The translations under genes were made by a program, and so were the position numbers. The notes below the pieces were generated by a model. That model was given only the letters and a program-made list of their open reading frames with translations, was not told the DNA's origin and did not search any database. From Mycobacterium sp. IDR2000157661 (GTDB taxonomy: Bacteria; Actinomycetota; Actinomycetes; Mycobacteriales; Mycobacteriaceae), in contig NZ_CP081006.1 in the NCBI RefSeq assembly GCF_022317005.1, positions 3,844,001 through 3,908,000 of the forward strand: a stretch of 64,000 nt of DNA. The letters are read 5' to 3'. Positions 1-7,273 of the stretch are shown here, in pieces. Each line of letters begins with the position of its first letter. Position 1 is the first letter of the stretch.

Positions 1-55
1 CAGCCACCGTGGTCGCCGACTTGTCCCGGCACCGCGACACGCCGGAAGTCAAGTC

Positions 56-90
56 TTGACTGATTCCAGAAAAGGGAGCATATTGGCAGC
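56..90 (+). promoter_or_regulatory. furA promoter, leaderless
   Basis: TTGACT at 56-61 and CATATT at 79-84 are separated by 17 bases. The furA GTG follows only six bases after the -10, so the transcript would begin at or next to the start codon. No Shine-Dalgarno sequence is present. Leaderless furA mRNA is established in M. tuberculosis. The AT-rich stretch 69-84 is the expected place for FurA autoregulatory binding (inference). Confidence 0.75.
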
Positions 91-546
91 GTGCCATCGA
101 CACCCGACTACGCGGAGCAACTGCGCGCCGTCGATCTGCGCGTGACGCGTCCGCGACTCGCCGTGCTCGAGGCCGTCTACTCCCATCCCCACGCCGACAC
201 CGAAACCCTCTTCAGCGCCGTGCGTGTCGCTCTTCCCGACGTGTCCCGGCAGGCCGTCTACGACGTACTCGCCGCACTGACCGGTGTGGGTCTGCTCCGG
301 CGGATCCAGCCCTCGGGATCGGTCGCCCGCTACGAGTCGCGGGTGGGCGACAACCACCATCACGTGGTGTGCCGCTCGTGCGGTGTCATCGCCGACGTCG
401 ACTGCGCGCTCGGCGAGACGCCGTGTCTGACGCCGTCGGATCCGGACGGGTCGCTGGACGGTTTCGTGCTCGACGAGGCCGAGGTCATCTACTGGGGGCT
501 GTGCCCCGACTGCTCGACTGCACAAGTGTCCCGATCACAGCCGTGA
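91..546 (+). CDS. furA: Ferric-uptake-family redox repressor FurA
   Basis: This 151-residue Fur-family repressor controls the downstream catalase-peroxidase gene. The N-terminal winged helix covers about residues 10-80. The dimerisation/metal region has the HHH cluster at 89-91, a CxxC pair (C94, C97) and a second C-terminal pair (C138, C141), as in zinc-structured Fur proteins. The GTG start at 91 is fixed by the leaderless promoter just upstream. katG follows after 33 bases. In mycobacteria FurA represses its own promoter and releases katG under peroxide; the same layout here supports the same role. Nothing looks damaged. Confidence 0.95.
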   Translation: MPSTPDYAEQLRAVDLRVTRPRLAVLEAVYSHPHADTETLFSAVRVALPDVSRQAVYDVLAALTGVGLLRRIQPSGSVARYESRVGDNHHHVVCRSCGVIADVDCALGETPCLTPSDPDGSLDGFVLDEAEVIYWGLCPDCSTAQVSRSQP

Positions 547-567
547 TCGCAGCTGTTAACACCCACC

Positions 568-574
568 GGAAGGA
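568..574 (+). promoter_or_regulatory. katG ribosome binding site
   Basis: GGAAGGA at 568-574 lies five bases before the katG GTG at 580. It shows that katG is translated from a leadered, furA-cotranscribed or processed message, unlike the leaderless furA upstream. Confidence 0.7.
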
Positions 575-579
575 ATGTT

Positions 580-2826
580 GTGTCCTCTGATACATCCGAT
601 GCCAAGCCGCCCTACCCCGAGGAATCGACGCACAGCAGCGGAAGTGAGAGCGAGAACCCGGCGATCCGGACGCCGGAGCCCAAGGGGCGCCGCCCGCTGA
701 CCAATCAGGACTGGTGGCCCGACCAGATCAACGTGTCGGTGCTGCAGACCCACAAGAACAGGGGCAACCCGCTCGGCGAGGACTTCGACTACGCCGCGGA
801 GTTCGCCAAGCTCGACGTCGAGGCCCTCAAGGCCGACTTGATGAACGTGATCACCACCTCCCAGGACTGGTGGCCCGCCGACTACGGCAGCTATGCCGGC
901 CTGTTCATCCGGATGAGCTGGCATGCCGCGGGTACCTATCGCACCTACGACGGCCGCGGCGGGGCAGGCCAGGGCATGCAGCGGTTTGCCCCGATCAACA
1001 GCTGGCCGGACAACGCCAACCTCGACAAGGCCCGGCGGCTGCTGTGGCCGGTGAAGAAGAAGTACGGCAACAAGATCTCCTGGTCGGACCTGCTGGTCTT
1101 CGCGGGCAATGTCGCACTTGAGTCGTCGGGGTTCCAGACGTTCGGCTTCGCCTTCGGCCGTCCCGACTACTGGGAGCCTGAAGAGGTGATCTTCGGCGAG
1201 GAAGAGGAGTGGCTGGGGACCGACAAGCGCTACGCGGGGTCCAACGGCGCCCGGGAACTCGAGGAGCGCTACGGGGCGACCACGATGGGCCTCATCTACG
1301 TCAACCCCGAGGGTCCCGAGGGTGAACCGGATCCGCTGAAGGCGGCCGAGGACATCCGCGTGACGTTCGGACGGATGGCGATGAACGACGAGGAGACCGC
1401 TGCTCTGATCGTCGGTGGGCACACCCTGGGCAAGACGCACGGCGCCGGCGACGGCGACCTCGTCGGACCCGAGCCGGAGGGCGCCCCGATCGAGCAGCAG
1501 GGTCTTGGCTGGAAGTGCGCGTTCGCCTCCGGCAAGGCCAACGACACCATCACCAGCGGTCTGGAGGTGGTGTGGACCGCGACGCCGACGAAGTGGAGCA
1601 ACGGCTACCTGCAGAACCTCTACGGCTACGAGTGGGAGCTCACCAAGAGCCCCGGCGGCGCGTGGCAGTACGAGGCCAAGGACGCCGAGGCGATCATCCC
1701 CGACCCGTTCGGTGGTCCGCCGCGCAAGCCCACGATGCTGGTCACCGACGTGTCGATGCGGGTCGATCCGATCTACGGCGAGATCACCCGCCGCTGGCTC
1801 GACCACCCCGAGGAGATGAACGAGGCCTTCGCCAAGGCGTGGTACAAGCTGCTGCACCGCGACATGGGTCCGGTCAGCCGCTTCCTCGGCCCGTGGGTGG
1901 CCGAGCCGCAGCTGTGGCAGGACCCGGTGCCCGAGGTCGACCATCCGCTGGTCGACGAGTCCGACATCGAGCAGCTCAAGAACACCGTGTTGAACTCAGG
2001 ACTGTCGGTCCCGCAGTTGGTGAAGACGGCCTGGTCGGCGGCGGCGAGCTTCCGCGGCACCGACAAGCGCGGTGGTGCCAACGGTGGCCGCCTGCGTCTG
2101 CAGCCGCAGCGCAACTGGGAGGTCAACGAGCCGGCCGAGCTGGACAAGGTGCTGCCCGCGCTGGAGAAGATCCAGCAGGACTTCAACGCCTCCGCCTCCG
2201 GCGGCAAGAAGATCTCGCTGGCGGACCTGATCGTGTTGGCGGGGTCGGCGGCCGTGGAGAAGGCCGCCAAGGACGCCGGCTACGAGATCGACGTCCACTT
2301 CGCTCCGGGCCGCACCGACGCCACCCAGGAGAACACCGACGCGGAGGCCCTCGCGGTGCTCGAGCCGCGGGCCGACGGGTTCCGCAACTACATCCGCCCG
2401 GGCGAGAAGGCACAGCTCGAGGAGTTGCTGCTGGACAAGGCCTACATGCTCAACGTGACCGCGCCGGAGCTGACGGTCTTGATCGGCGGCATGCGGGCAT
2501 TGAACGCCAACCATGGCGGCAGCAAGCACGGCGTGTTCACCGACCGGCCCGGCGTGCTGACCAACGACTTCTTCGTCAACCTGCTCGACATGGGCACCGA
2601 ATGGAAGTCGTCGGCGTCGGCGGAGAACGTTTACGAAGGTGTGGACCGCGCCACGGGCCAGACGAAGTGGACCGCCACTCCCAACGACCTGGTGTTCGGC
2701 TCGCACTCGGTGTTGCGCGCGGTGGCCGAGGTCTACGCCCAGGACGACAACCAGGACAAGTTCGTCGAGGACTTCGTCGCCGCCTGGGTGAAGGTGATGA
2801 ACAACGATCGCTTCGACCTGTCCTGA
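580..2826 (+). CDS. katG: Catalase-peroxidase KatG
   Basis: This is a 748-residue bifunctional class I haem catalase-peroxidase that removes peroxide; in mycobacteria it also activates isoniazid. The distal site Arg111-Trp114-His115, Tyr240 and Met266 (the Trp-Tyr-Met adduct) and proximal His281 are all present. Ser326 in TITSG corresponds to the M. tuberculosis Ser315 position, so the common resistance site is wild type. The second, degenerate peroxidase domain fills the C-terminal half. The start is GTG at 580 behind GGAAGGA. It forms the conserved furA-katG operon and is followed by a strong GC hairpin. Full length, no sign of damage. Confidence 0.98.
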   Translation: MSSDTSDAKPPYPEESTHSSGSESENPAIRTPEPKGRRPLTNQDWWPDQINVSVLQTHKNRGNPLGEDFDYAAEFAKLDVEALKADLMNVITTSQDWWPADYGSYAGLFIRMSWHAAGTYRTYDGRGGAGQGMQRFAPINSWPDNANLDKARRLLWPVKKKYGNKISWSDLLVFAGNVALESSGFQTFGFAFGRPDYWEPEEVIFGEEEEWLGTDKRYAGSNGARELEERYGATTMGLIYVNPEGPEGEPDPLKAAEDIRVTFGRMAMNDEETAALIVGGHTLGKTHGAGDGDLVGPEPEGAPIEQQGLGWKCAFASGKANDTITSGLEVVWTATPTKWSNGYLQNLYGYEWELTKSPGGAWQYEAKDAEAIIPDPFGGPPRKPTMLVTDVSMRVDPIYGEITRRWLDHPEEMNEAFAKAWYKLLHRDMGPVSRFLGPWVAEPQLWQDPVPEVDHPLVDESDIEQLKNTVLNSGLSVPQLVKTAWSAAASFRGTDKRGGANGGRLRLQPQRNWEVNEPAELDKVLPALEKIQQDFNASASGGKKISLADLIVLAGSAAVEKAAKDAGYEIDVHFAPGRTDATQENTDAEALAVLEPRADGFRNYIRPGEKAQLEELLLDKAYMLNVTAPELTVLIGGMRALNANHGGSKHGVFTDRPGVLTNDFFVNLLDMGTEWKSSASAENVYEGVDRATGQTKWTATPNDLVFGSHSVLRAVAEVYAQDDNQDKFVEDFVAAWVKVMNNDRFDLS

Positions 2827-2846
2827 TCAACAGATCGACAGTGCGG

Positions 2847-2877
2847 CGCCCCGCGAGCTCAGCCGGCTCGCGGGGCG
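2847..2877 (+). terminator. GC-rich hairpin after katG
   Basis: Perfect 11-base arms, CGCCCCGCGAG at 2847-2857 and CTCGCGGGGCG at 2867-2877, enclose a nine-base loop 20 bases after the katG stop. There is no T tract, which fits the U-less hairpins proposed as mycobacterial intrinsic terminators. It probably separates katG from the following toxin-antitoxin operon. Confidence 0.7.
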
Positions 2878-2900
2878 ACGTGCGTTCGGGGCCACGTTCG

Positions 2901-2920
2901 TGTGTGGCATATTTGTGGCA
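2901..2920 (+). promoter_or_regulatory. Direct repeat and leaderless -10 before antitoxin
   Basis: TGTGGCAT occurs twice (2903-2910 and 2914-2921), the second copy running into the antitoxin ATG at 2920. A CATATT hexamer at 2908-2913 lies six bases before the ATG, exactly as at furA. The repeat is a plausible autoregulatory operator for the ribbon-helix-helix antitoxin; this is inference. Confidence 0.45.
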
Positions 2921-3156
2921 TGAAGCGCATACGGTTGAGTACCACCGTCGACGCGGGTCTGCTCGGCAGTGCGCGCAGTGTGCGCTCCGGGGTGACCGAT
3001 GCGGCCCTCATCGACGAGGCTCTCGCTGCGCTGCTGGCTCGCCACAGATCCGCCGAAGTGGATGCCAGCTACCGGGCCTACGACGAGCACCCCGCGGAGG
3101 AGCCGGACGAATGGGGCGATCTGGCCTCCTGGCGGCGGGCGGCTGGGGCGTCGTGA
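2920..3156 (+). CDS. MazE-type ribbon-helix-helix antitoxin
   Basis: This 78-residue protein begins MKRIRLSTTVD, a typical ribbon-helix-helix DNA-binding strand, followed by a helical segment and an acidic tail (about 45-70) of the kind that wraps a MazF toxin. The ATG at 2920 is preferred over an in-frame GTG at 2902 because it lies six bases after a CATATT -10 and starts at the RHH strand. Its TGA overlaps the GTG of the next gene (GTGA), so toxin and antitoxin are translationally coupled. It is expected to neutralise the toxin and repress the operon. Confidence 0.8.
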   Translation: MKRIRLSTTVDAGLLGSARSVRSGVTDAALIDEALAALLARHRSAEVDASYRAYDEHPAEEPDEWGDLASWRRAAGAS

Positions 3157-3485
3157 GTCAGCTTCCCGCCCGCGGTGAGGTCTGGTGGTGCGAATTGCCC
3201 GAAGTCGGCCGTCGCCCGGTCGTTGTCATGTCTCGCGACGCAGCCATTCCGCGGTTACGACGGGTGCTGGTAGCACCCTGCACGACCACGATTAGGGCAC
3301 TGGCCAGCGAGGTCGTTCTCGAACCGGAGACCGACCCGGTACCCCGGCGTTCGGCTGTCAATCTCGACTCTCTCGAAAGCGTCTCGGTCGCCGTCCTGGT
3401 CAGCCGCCTCGGCCGCCTCGCCGACGGCCGCATGCACGCCATCTGTGCCGCGCTCGAGGTAGCCGTGGACTGTTCGCACCTATGA
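3153..3485 (+). CDS. MazF/PemK-type endoribonuclease toxin
   Basis: This 110-residue protein has the MazF hallmarks: an N-terminal RGEVWWCELPE strand, then RPVVVMSRD and LVAPCTTT, and a C-terminal LVSRLGRL segment. MazF toxins are ribosome-independent RNA-cleaving enzymes that arrest translation. The GTG at 3153 overlaps the antitoxin stop. The stop at 3483-3485 overlaps the ATG of the amidotransferase gene, so three genes are coupled in a row. The length is normal and the frame intact, so the toxin is probably functional. Cleavage specificity cannot be read from the sequence. Confidence 0.85.
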   Translation: MSQLPARGEVWWCELPEVGRRPVVVMSRDAAIPRLRRVLVAPCTTTIRALASEVVLEPETDPVPRRSAVNLDSLESVSVAVLVSRLGRLADGRMHAICAALEVAVDCSHL

Positions 3486-4237
3486 CGGAAGCCGGCGGAC
3501 GGGCGCCGTTCCTGCTGCTGTCGATCCGCGGCGAGGACGAAGCGGCCGACGACGAGTACCGGGCGATGAGACGCTTCGCCGGTCTCGACGGCACTGGTAT
3601 GCGTCGCGTCCGGTTGACCCACGAATCGCTGGGACGCCTTGACCTCGCCGACTGGTCCGGGGTCATCCTGGGCGGTGGACCGTACAACGTCAGCGACTCC
3701 CCCGAAGCGAAGTCGGCCACCCAGCGCCGGGTCGAGGAGGAGTTGTTCGCTCTCATCGAGTGCCTTGTGAAAGAGGACTTTCCCTTCCTGGGCTGCTGCT
3801 ACGGCGTCGGCACGCTGGGCACGGTCATCGGTGCGACCGTCGACCGGACCTATCCGGAACCAGTCGGCGGGATGTCGATCACGGTCACCCCGGAGGGCCG
3901 CGAAGACTCGTTGTTCGCCGACATCCCGGTCGAGTTCGACGCATATGGCGGTCACAAGGAGGCGGCCAGCCTGCTGCCGACCCACGCGGTGCGGTTGGCG
4001 TCGTCGCGGGACTGCCCCGTGCAGGCGTTCCGTGTCGGTGCCAACGTCTACGCCACGCAGTTCCACCCCGAGCTCGATTTCGACGGCATCATCACCCGCA
4101 TCAACGTCTACAAGAACCACGGATACTTTCCGCCGGAGTCGGCGGAGTCGCTGAAAGCCGCTGCGCGGCAATGGGATGTGCGCTATCCACCGGTCATTCT
4201 CAAGAGGTTCATCGACAGGTACGCGCGCCGAAGGTGA
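3482..4237 (+). CDS. Class I glutamine amidotransferase-like protein
   Basis: This 251-residue stand-alone GATase1 (GuaA amidotransferase-like) protein would hydrolyse glutamine to supply ammonia or cleave a related gamma-glutamyl substrate. The nucleophile elbow GCCYG (Cys106) and the QFHPE motif (His195, Glu197) give a complete catalytic triad. There is no synthetase domain. The ATG at 3482 overlaps the MazF-like stop by four bases (ATGA), and the next gene begins immediately after its stop. The partner and acceptor are unknown. Tight coupling to a toxin-antitoxin pair is unusual and may reflect co-transcription rather than a shared function. Confidence 0.8.
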   Translation: MTEAGGRAPFLLLSIRGEDEAADDEYRAMRRFAGLDGTGMRRVRLTHESLGRLDLADWSGVILGGGPYNVSDSPEAKSATQRRVEEELFALIECLVKEDFPFLGCCYGVGTLGTVIGATVDRTYPEPVGGMSITVTPEGREDSLFADIPVEFDAYGGHKEAASLLPTHAVRLASSRDCPVQAFRVGANVYATQFHPELDFDGIITRINVYKNHGYFPPESAESLKAAARQWDVRYPPVILKRFIDRYARRR

Positions 4238-4939
4238 TTGGAAGCGAGGGTGGCCGGGCACCCCGTTGCTGTGCACACCACCGAGTACTCCCCCGGCCGC
4301 GCCGCCGACGTCTACGGCGAGCCGAATCAGAACACCGTGCTGATGTGGCACGGCGCGCAGACCGACTCGCGATCGGCGATGCGACCGTTGGCCGAACGTG
4401 TGCACCGACACGGGATGGCGGTGGTACTGGCCGACTGGGATTCCCACGCCGACGACGGCGGCCGGGCCGACCTGCTGGCGTCGGCCCACTACGCCGGCAA
4501 GCACGCCGACGGTCACCCATTGGTGGTGGTCGGCTGGTCGATGGGTGGTCTTGCCGCGGCCGGCCTGACGATCGCCGCACGGGCGCTTGGAGTGGCGGTC
4601 TCGGGTGCGGTCTGCCTCGCCGGTGCCTTCATGGTCCGCGACCCGGTCTCGGGTGCGCCGCTGCCGACTGACTTGCCCGCCGGGGAGCGGCCGCCGTTCC
4701 TGCTGCTGCACGGGGCCTCCGACGACGTCATCCCCGCCGCGGTCACCCGGGAATTCGCCGAAACCCTGCGCGACAACGACTGGCCGGTCGACTGCGTCGA
4801 ACTGGCGGCCGACCACGCCTCGATCGCCGGAGCCACCTACGACCGCGACGGCGACCGCTACTTCGCCGCCTCGGATGCCGAGACGCTGGCCGTCGCCGAC
4901 GAGGTCGCCGCGCGCATCGCCGCCGTCCGCCTCACCTGA
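4238..4939 (+). CDS. Alpha/beta hydrolase, dienelactone hydrolase-like
   Basis: This alpha/beta-hydrolase-fold enzyme of about 233 residues has a GWSMGG nucleophile elbow (Ser101), an acid in the HGASDDVIP segment (around Asp163) and a late His in ADHASI (His193). No signal peptide is seen, so it is likely cytoplasmic. The TTG at 4238 abuts the previous stop with GAAGG at 4230-4234; a GTG at 4250 preceded by AGCGAGG is an equally possible start. It is the last gene of the toxin-antitoxin/amidotransferase operon. The substrate is unknown. Confidence 0.75.
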   Translation: MEARVAGHPVAVHTTEYSPGRAADVYGEPNQNTVLMWHGAQTDSRSAMRPLAERVHRHGMAVVLADWDSHADDGGRADLLASAHYAGKHADGHPLVVVGWSMGGLAAAGLTIAARALGVAVSGAVCLAGAFMVRDPVSGAPLPTDLPAGERPPFLLLHGASDDVIPAAVTREFAETLRDNDWPVDCVELAADHASIAGATYDRDGDRYFAASDAETLAVADEVAARIAAVRLT

Positions 4940-4952
4940 GCGCCACATCGGC

Positions 4953-4983
4953 TTGACCTCAACAAAAGTTGAGGTAGCACACT
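4953..4983 (+). promoter_or_regulatory. MerR/SoxR-like palindrome in promoter
   Basis: A perfect palindrome ACCTCAAC-N4-GTTGAGGT spans 4956-4975. It overlaps a TTGACC -35 (4953-4958) and precedes CACACT at 4978-4983, giving a 19-base spacer. Long spacers with a centred palindrome and CCTCAA half-sites are typical of MerR-family promoters such as SoxR. It drives the MBL-fold gene that follows. Confidence 0.6.
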
Positions 4984-4990
4984 CGTGCGC

Positions 4991-5662
4991 ATGGTTACCT
5001 CTACGACACGAAAAGCGAATCAGCTGAACCAGATCCGTGAGGATCTCTGGCAGACCCGGTTGGACACGCCGTTTCCCGGCTTGACGACGCACTCGTATCT
5101 GTGGCGCGGACCGAAGGGCAACGTGCTCTTCTACAGTCCGGCCACCGATGCGGACTTCGACGCCATCCAGGCGCTCGGCGGCGTTCGCGCCCAGTATCTG
5201 TCGCATCTCGACGAGGCCGGGCCGAACCTGGCGCGCATCGCCGAGCGGTTCGGATCGCGGCTTCATGCGCCTGCCGCCGAGCTCGCTGACATCACCAGGC
5301 ACGCCCCGGTCGACGTGCCGATCGAGGACGTCCGCCGTGTCGACGACACCGGCGTGGAGGTACTGCCCACTCCCGGCCATTCACCGGGCAGCACGAGCTA
5401 TCTCGTCACCGGCACCGACGGCGCAAGGTATCTGTTCACCGGGGACACGTTGTACCGCACCGGCGACGGCGCGTGGGCCGCGGGCCTGCTGCCGCCTCGC
5501 GGCGACGCCGCCGCCCTGCGTGACAGCGTCACGCTGCTGGCATCCGTGCAACCGGACGTCGTGCTCTCCAGCGCATTCGGCGGTCACTCGGGATTGGAGA
5601 TCGTCGACGCGCGGCGGTGGGCGGACATCGTCGGAGAGGCGTTGGCCAGCCTGCCTTCCTAA
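4991..5662 (+). CDS. Metallo-beta-lactamase-fold protein with degenerate metal site
   Basis: This 223-residue MBL-fold protein has the late motifs TPGHSPGS (His130) and FTGDTLYR (Asp152). However, the usual HxHxDH box reads L-S-H-L-D-E (residues 70-75), so the first and last histidines are missing. It may bind one metal or none, and hydrolase activity is uncertain. The ATG at 4991 is chosen for its distance from the promoter; a GTG at 4985 is possible. It stands alone, with its stop overlapping that of the convergent DUF899 gene. The MerR-like operator upstream suggests induction by a redox-active or toxic compound. Confidence 0.7.
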   Translation: MVTSTTRKANQLNQIREDLWQTRLDTPFPGLTTHSYLWRGPKGNVLFYSPATDADFDAIQALGGVRAQYLSHLDEAGPNLARIAERFGSRLHAPAAELADITRHAPVDVPIEDVRRVDDTGVEVLPTPGHSPGSTSYLVTGTDGARYLFTGDTLYRTGDGAWAAGLLPPRGDAAALRDSVTLLASVQPDVVLSSAFGGHSGLEIVDARRWADIVGEALASLPS

Positions 5663-6405
5663 GCCTGCGGCCGCTGGTCGTCGGGATCGTCGGGGTCCGG
5701 GTTGCCGAACCACCGTCGCGGAGTGTGAGTCGAGTAGGTGTCGTGCCAGCTCCACCATTCGTACGGGGGGCTCTGCGGATAGCCTTCCGGTGAGTCCTCC
5801 CAGTCCTCCTGCCGGCCGAGTGCGGTCATGTCGAGCAGATGCCAGGTGCCGACGAACATCTCGTCGCCGCGACCGTTGATGAAGTAGGTCCGGTAGACGC
5901 GGCCGTCGTCGTCGCGGATGAACGCGTTGGTGCCGTGCCAGTTGGCGACACCGAAGTCCTTGTCGAAGGCCGCGCCCTCGGTGGGCAGGATGGTGAACCA
6001 CGGGTGCCGCCAGTTCATCTTCGCCTTCATTCGCGCCAGGTCCGATTGTGTTGCGCGCGAGACGTAGACGAAGGTGGTGTCGCGGGCATTGAGGTGCGCC
6101 AGATGTGGTACGTGGTCGGCCATCAACGAGCATCCCGTGCAACCGTGCTCGGGCCAGTCACCGGTGCCGGGCTCGATGAACGCGCGGTAGACGATGAGCT
6201 GCCTGCGGCCTTCGAACAGGTCGAGCAGGGAGACCTTGCCGTCCGGACCGTCGAAGGCGTAGTCCTTTTCGACGGCGAGCCACGGCATGCGGCGACGCTG
6301 CGCGGCCAGCGCGTCGCGCGCGCGCATCACCTGCTTCTCCGTGACGAGCATCTCCTGCAGCGCAGCCTCCCACTGCTGTGCCGAGACGACCGGTGGTGTC
6401 GTCAT
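5659..6405 (-). CDS. DUF899 thioredoxin-fold protein
   Basis: This 248-residue DUF899 family protein is predicted to have a thioredoxin-like fold. A CxxC pair (Cys89, Cys92 in HGCTGCS) follows the family segment around residues 41-85, and the C-terminal WHDTYST stretch is also family-typical. The ATG at 6405 shares a base with the stop of the upstream ArsR-SRPBCC gene (TGATG), so the two are co-translated. DUF899 genes often sit beside ArsR or SRPBCC proteins in actinobacteria. A disulfide or peroxide-related role is inferred; no activity is established. Confidence 0.8.
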   Translation of the reverse strand: MTTPPVVSAQQWEAALQEMLVTEKQVMRARDALAAQRRRMPWLAVEKDYAFDGPDGKVSLLDLFEGRRQLIVYRAFIEPGTGDWPEHGCTGCSLMADHVPHLAHLNARDTTFVYVSRATQSDLARMKAKMNWRHPWFTILPTEGAAFDKDFGVANWHGTNAFIRDDDGRVYRTYFINGRGDEMFVGTWHLLDMTALGRQEDWEDSPEGYPQSPPYEWWSWHDTYSTHTPRRWFGNPDPDDPDDQRPQA

Positions 6406-7199
6406 CAGGCGGCCTCCAGTCCGCTCTTGAGGTTGGCCAGCTTCCACGGCCAGCCGCCGGAGATGAGCCCCCGGACAGTGCTTTCCGCCGGAAAGTCATC
6501 GTGAGTGACGGTGAGCTTGACCATCCCGTTGTCGACGGGCTCGATCTCGAAGGTGACCTTGGACCTGCGCTCGGCGGCCGCCTTCTCGACGGTGTCGGCA
6601 TCGATGCCCAGCTCGGTCAGTTCGGGCACGAACGTGTGAAAGGTGAAGGCCAGCCGACGGTACGGATCGGCTTCCAGGATCACCTGTTCGGGGTGTGCGA
6701 TCTTCAGATCACCGTCCGCCCAGACGTACTGGGAACCCTTCTCCCAGTCCGAGACGATCGCATGTCCCATGTACCGCTCCGAGAAAACGGGGTCGGTGAT
6801 CGCCTGCCAGAGCCGTTCGGGTGTGGTCCGGATGTAGGTGGTGTAGACGAAGTCGGGGCTGCCGCTCATGGGTGGGTTCTCCAATGCTGTCTTGAGGTCC
6901 GCGAGTGTCTGCGCCCGCGCACGGTCGTACTGGTTGATCCAGCGGTCGGCGATGGCGTTGATCGGCTCGGCATTGAGGTAGTGCAGCTTCTCCCGTCCCC
7001 GCCACACCGTGGTGATGAGGTTGGCCGCTTCCAGCACGGCCAGATGCTTGCTGACCGATTGCCGCGCCATCGACAGTTCTGCGCACAGGTCCCGCAGGGT
7101 CTGACCGTTGCGCGCGTTGAGGCTGTCGAGCAGCAGGCGCCGGCTGGGATCGGCGAGTGCCTTGAAAACCTCGTCCATCTTCTCTTTCGCCGTCGTCAT
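6405..7199 (-). CDS. ArsR-family regulator fused to SRPBCC (AHSA1-like) domain
   Basis: This 264-residue two-domain protein has an ArsR winged helix (about 8-95, recognition helix near ARQSVSKHL) joined to an SRPBCC/Aha1-like ligand-binding domain from about residue 112 to the end. The ATG at 7199 (MTTAKEK) is chosen because it lies inside the palindrome at the operon start; an in-frame ATG at 7217 is less likely. No cysteine metal site like that of ArsR or SmtB is evident, so the ligand is probably organic and sensed by the SRPBCC pocket. It co-translates with the DUF899 gene and probably represses both. Confidence 0.8.
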   Translation of the reverse strand: MTTAKEKMDEVFKALADPSRRLLLDSLNARNGQTLRDLCAELSMARQSVSKHLAVLEAANLITTVWRGREKLHYLNAEPINAIADRWINQYDRARAQTLADLKTALENPPMSGSPDFVYTTYIRTTPERLWQAITDPVFSERYMGHAIVSDWEKGSQYVWADGDLKIAHPEQVILEADPYRRLAFTFHTFVPELTELGIDADTVEKAAAERRSKVTFEIEPVDNGMVKLTVTHDDFPAESTVRGLISGGWPWKLANLKSGLEAA

Positions 7200-7218
7200 G
7201 CAGCCGGATGGCTGCATG
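7197..7218. promoter_or_regulatory. Palindromic operator at ArsR-SRPBCC start
   Basis: CATGCAGCC at 7197-7205 and GGCTGCATG at 7210-7218 form a perfect nine-base inverted repeat with spacer GGAT. The left arm contains the regulator's start codon. A further half-site GGCAGCCATG lies at 7231-7240, toward the divergent gene. It is most simply the autoregulatory site of the ArsR-type protein and may also affect the divergent phosphodiesterase gene. Confidence 0.65.
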
Positions 7219-7273
7219 AAGGAAACAATAGGCAGCCATGTGGGTGCATGTCAACGGGTGGCAGGCTCTACTC

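Noticed and set aside
556..1944. Long minus-strand open frame opposite katG
   Set aside because: Composition and lack of motifs mark it as a GC-driven antisense shadow of the conserved katG gene.
1515..3150. Open frame running through katG into the toxin gene
   Set aside because: Only its last 110 codons (from 3153) are real, encoding MazF; the rest is a shifted frame of katG.
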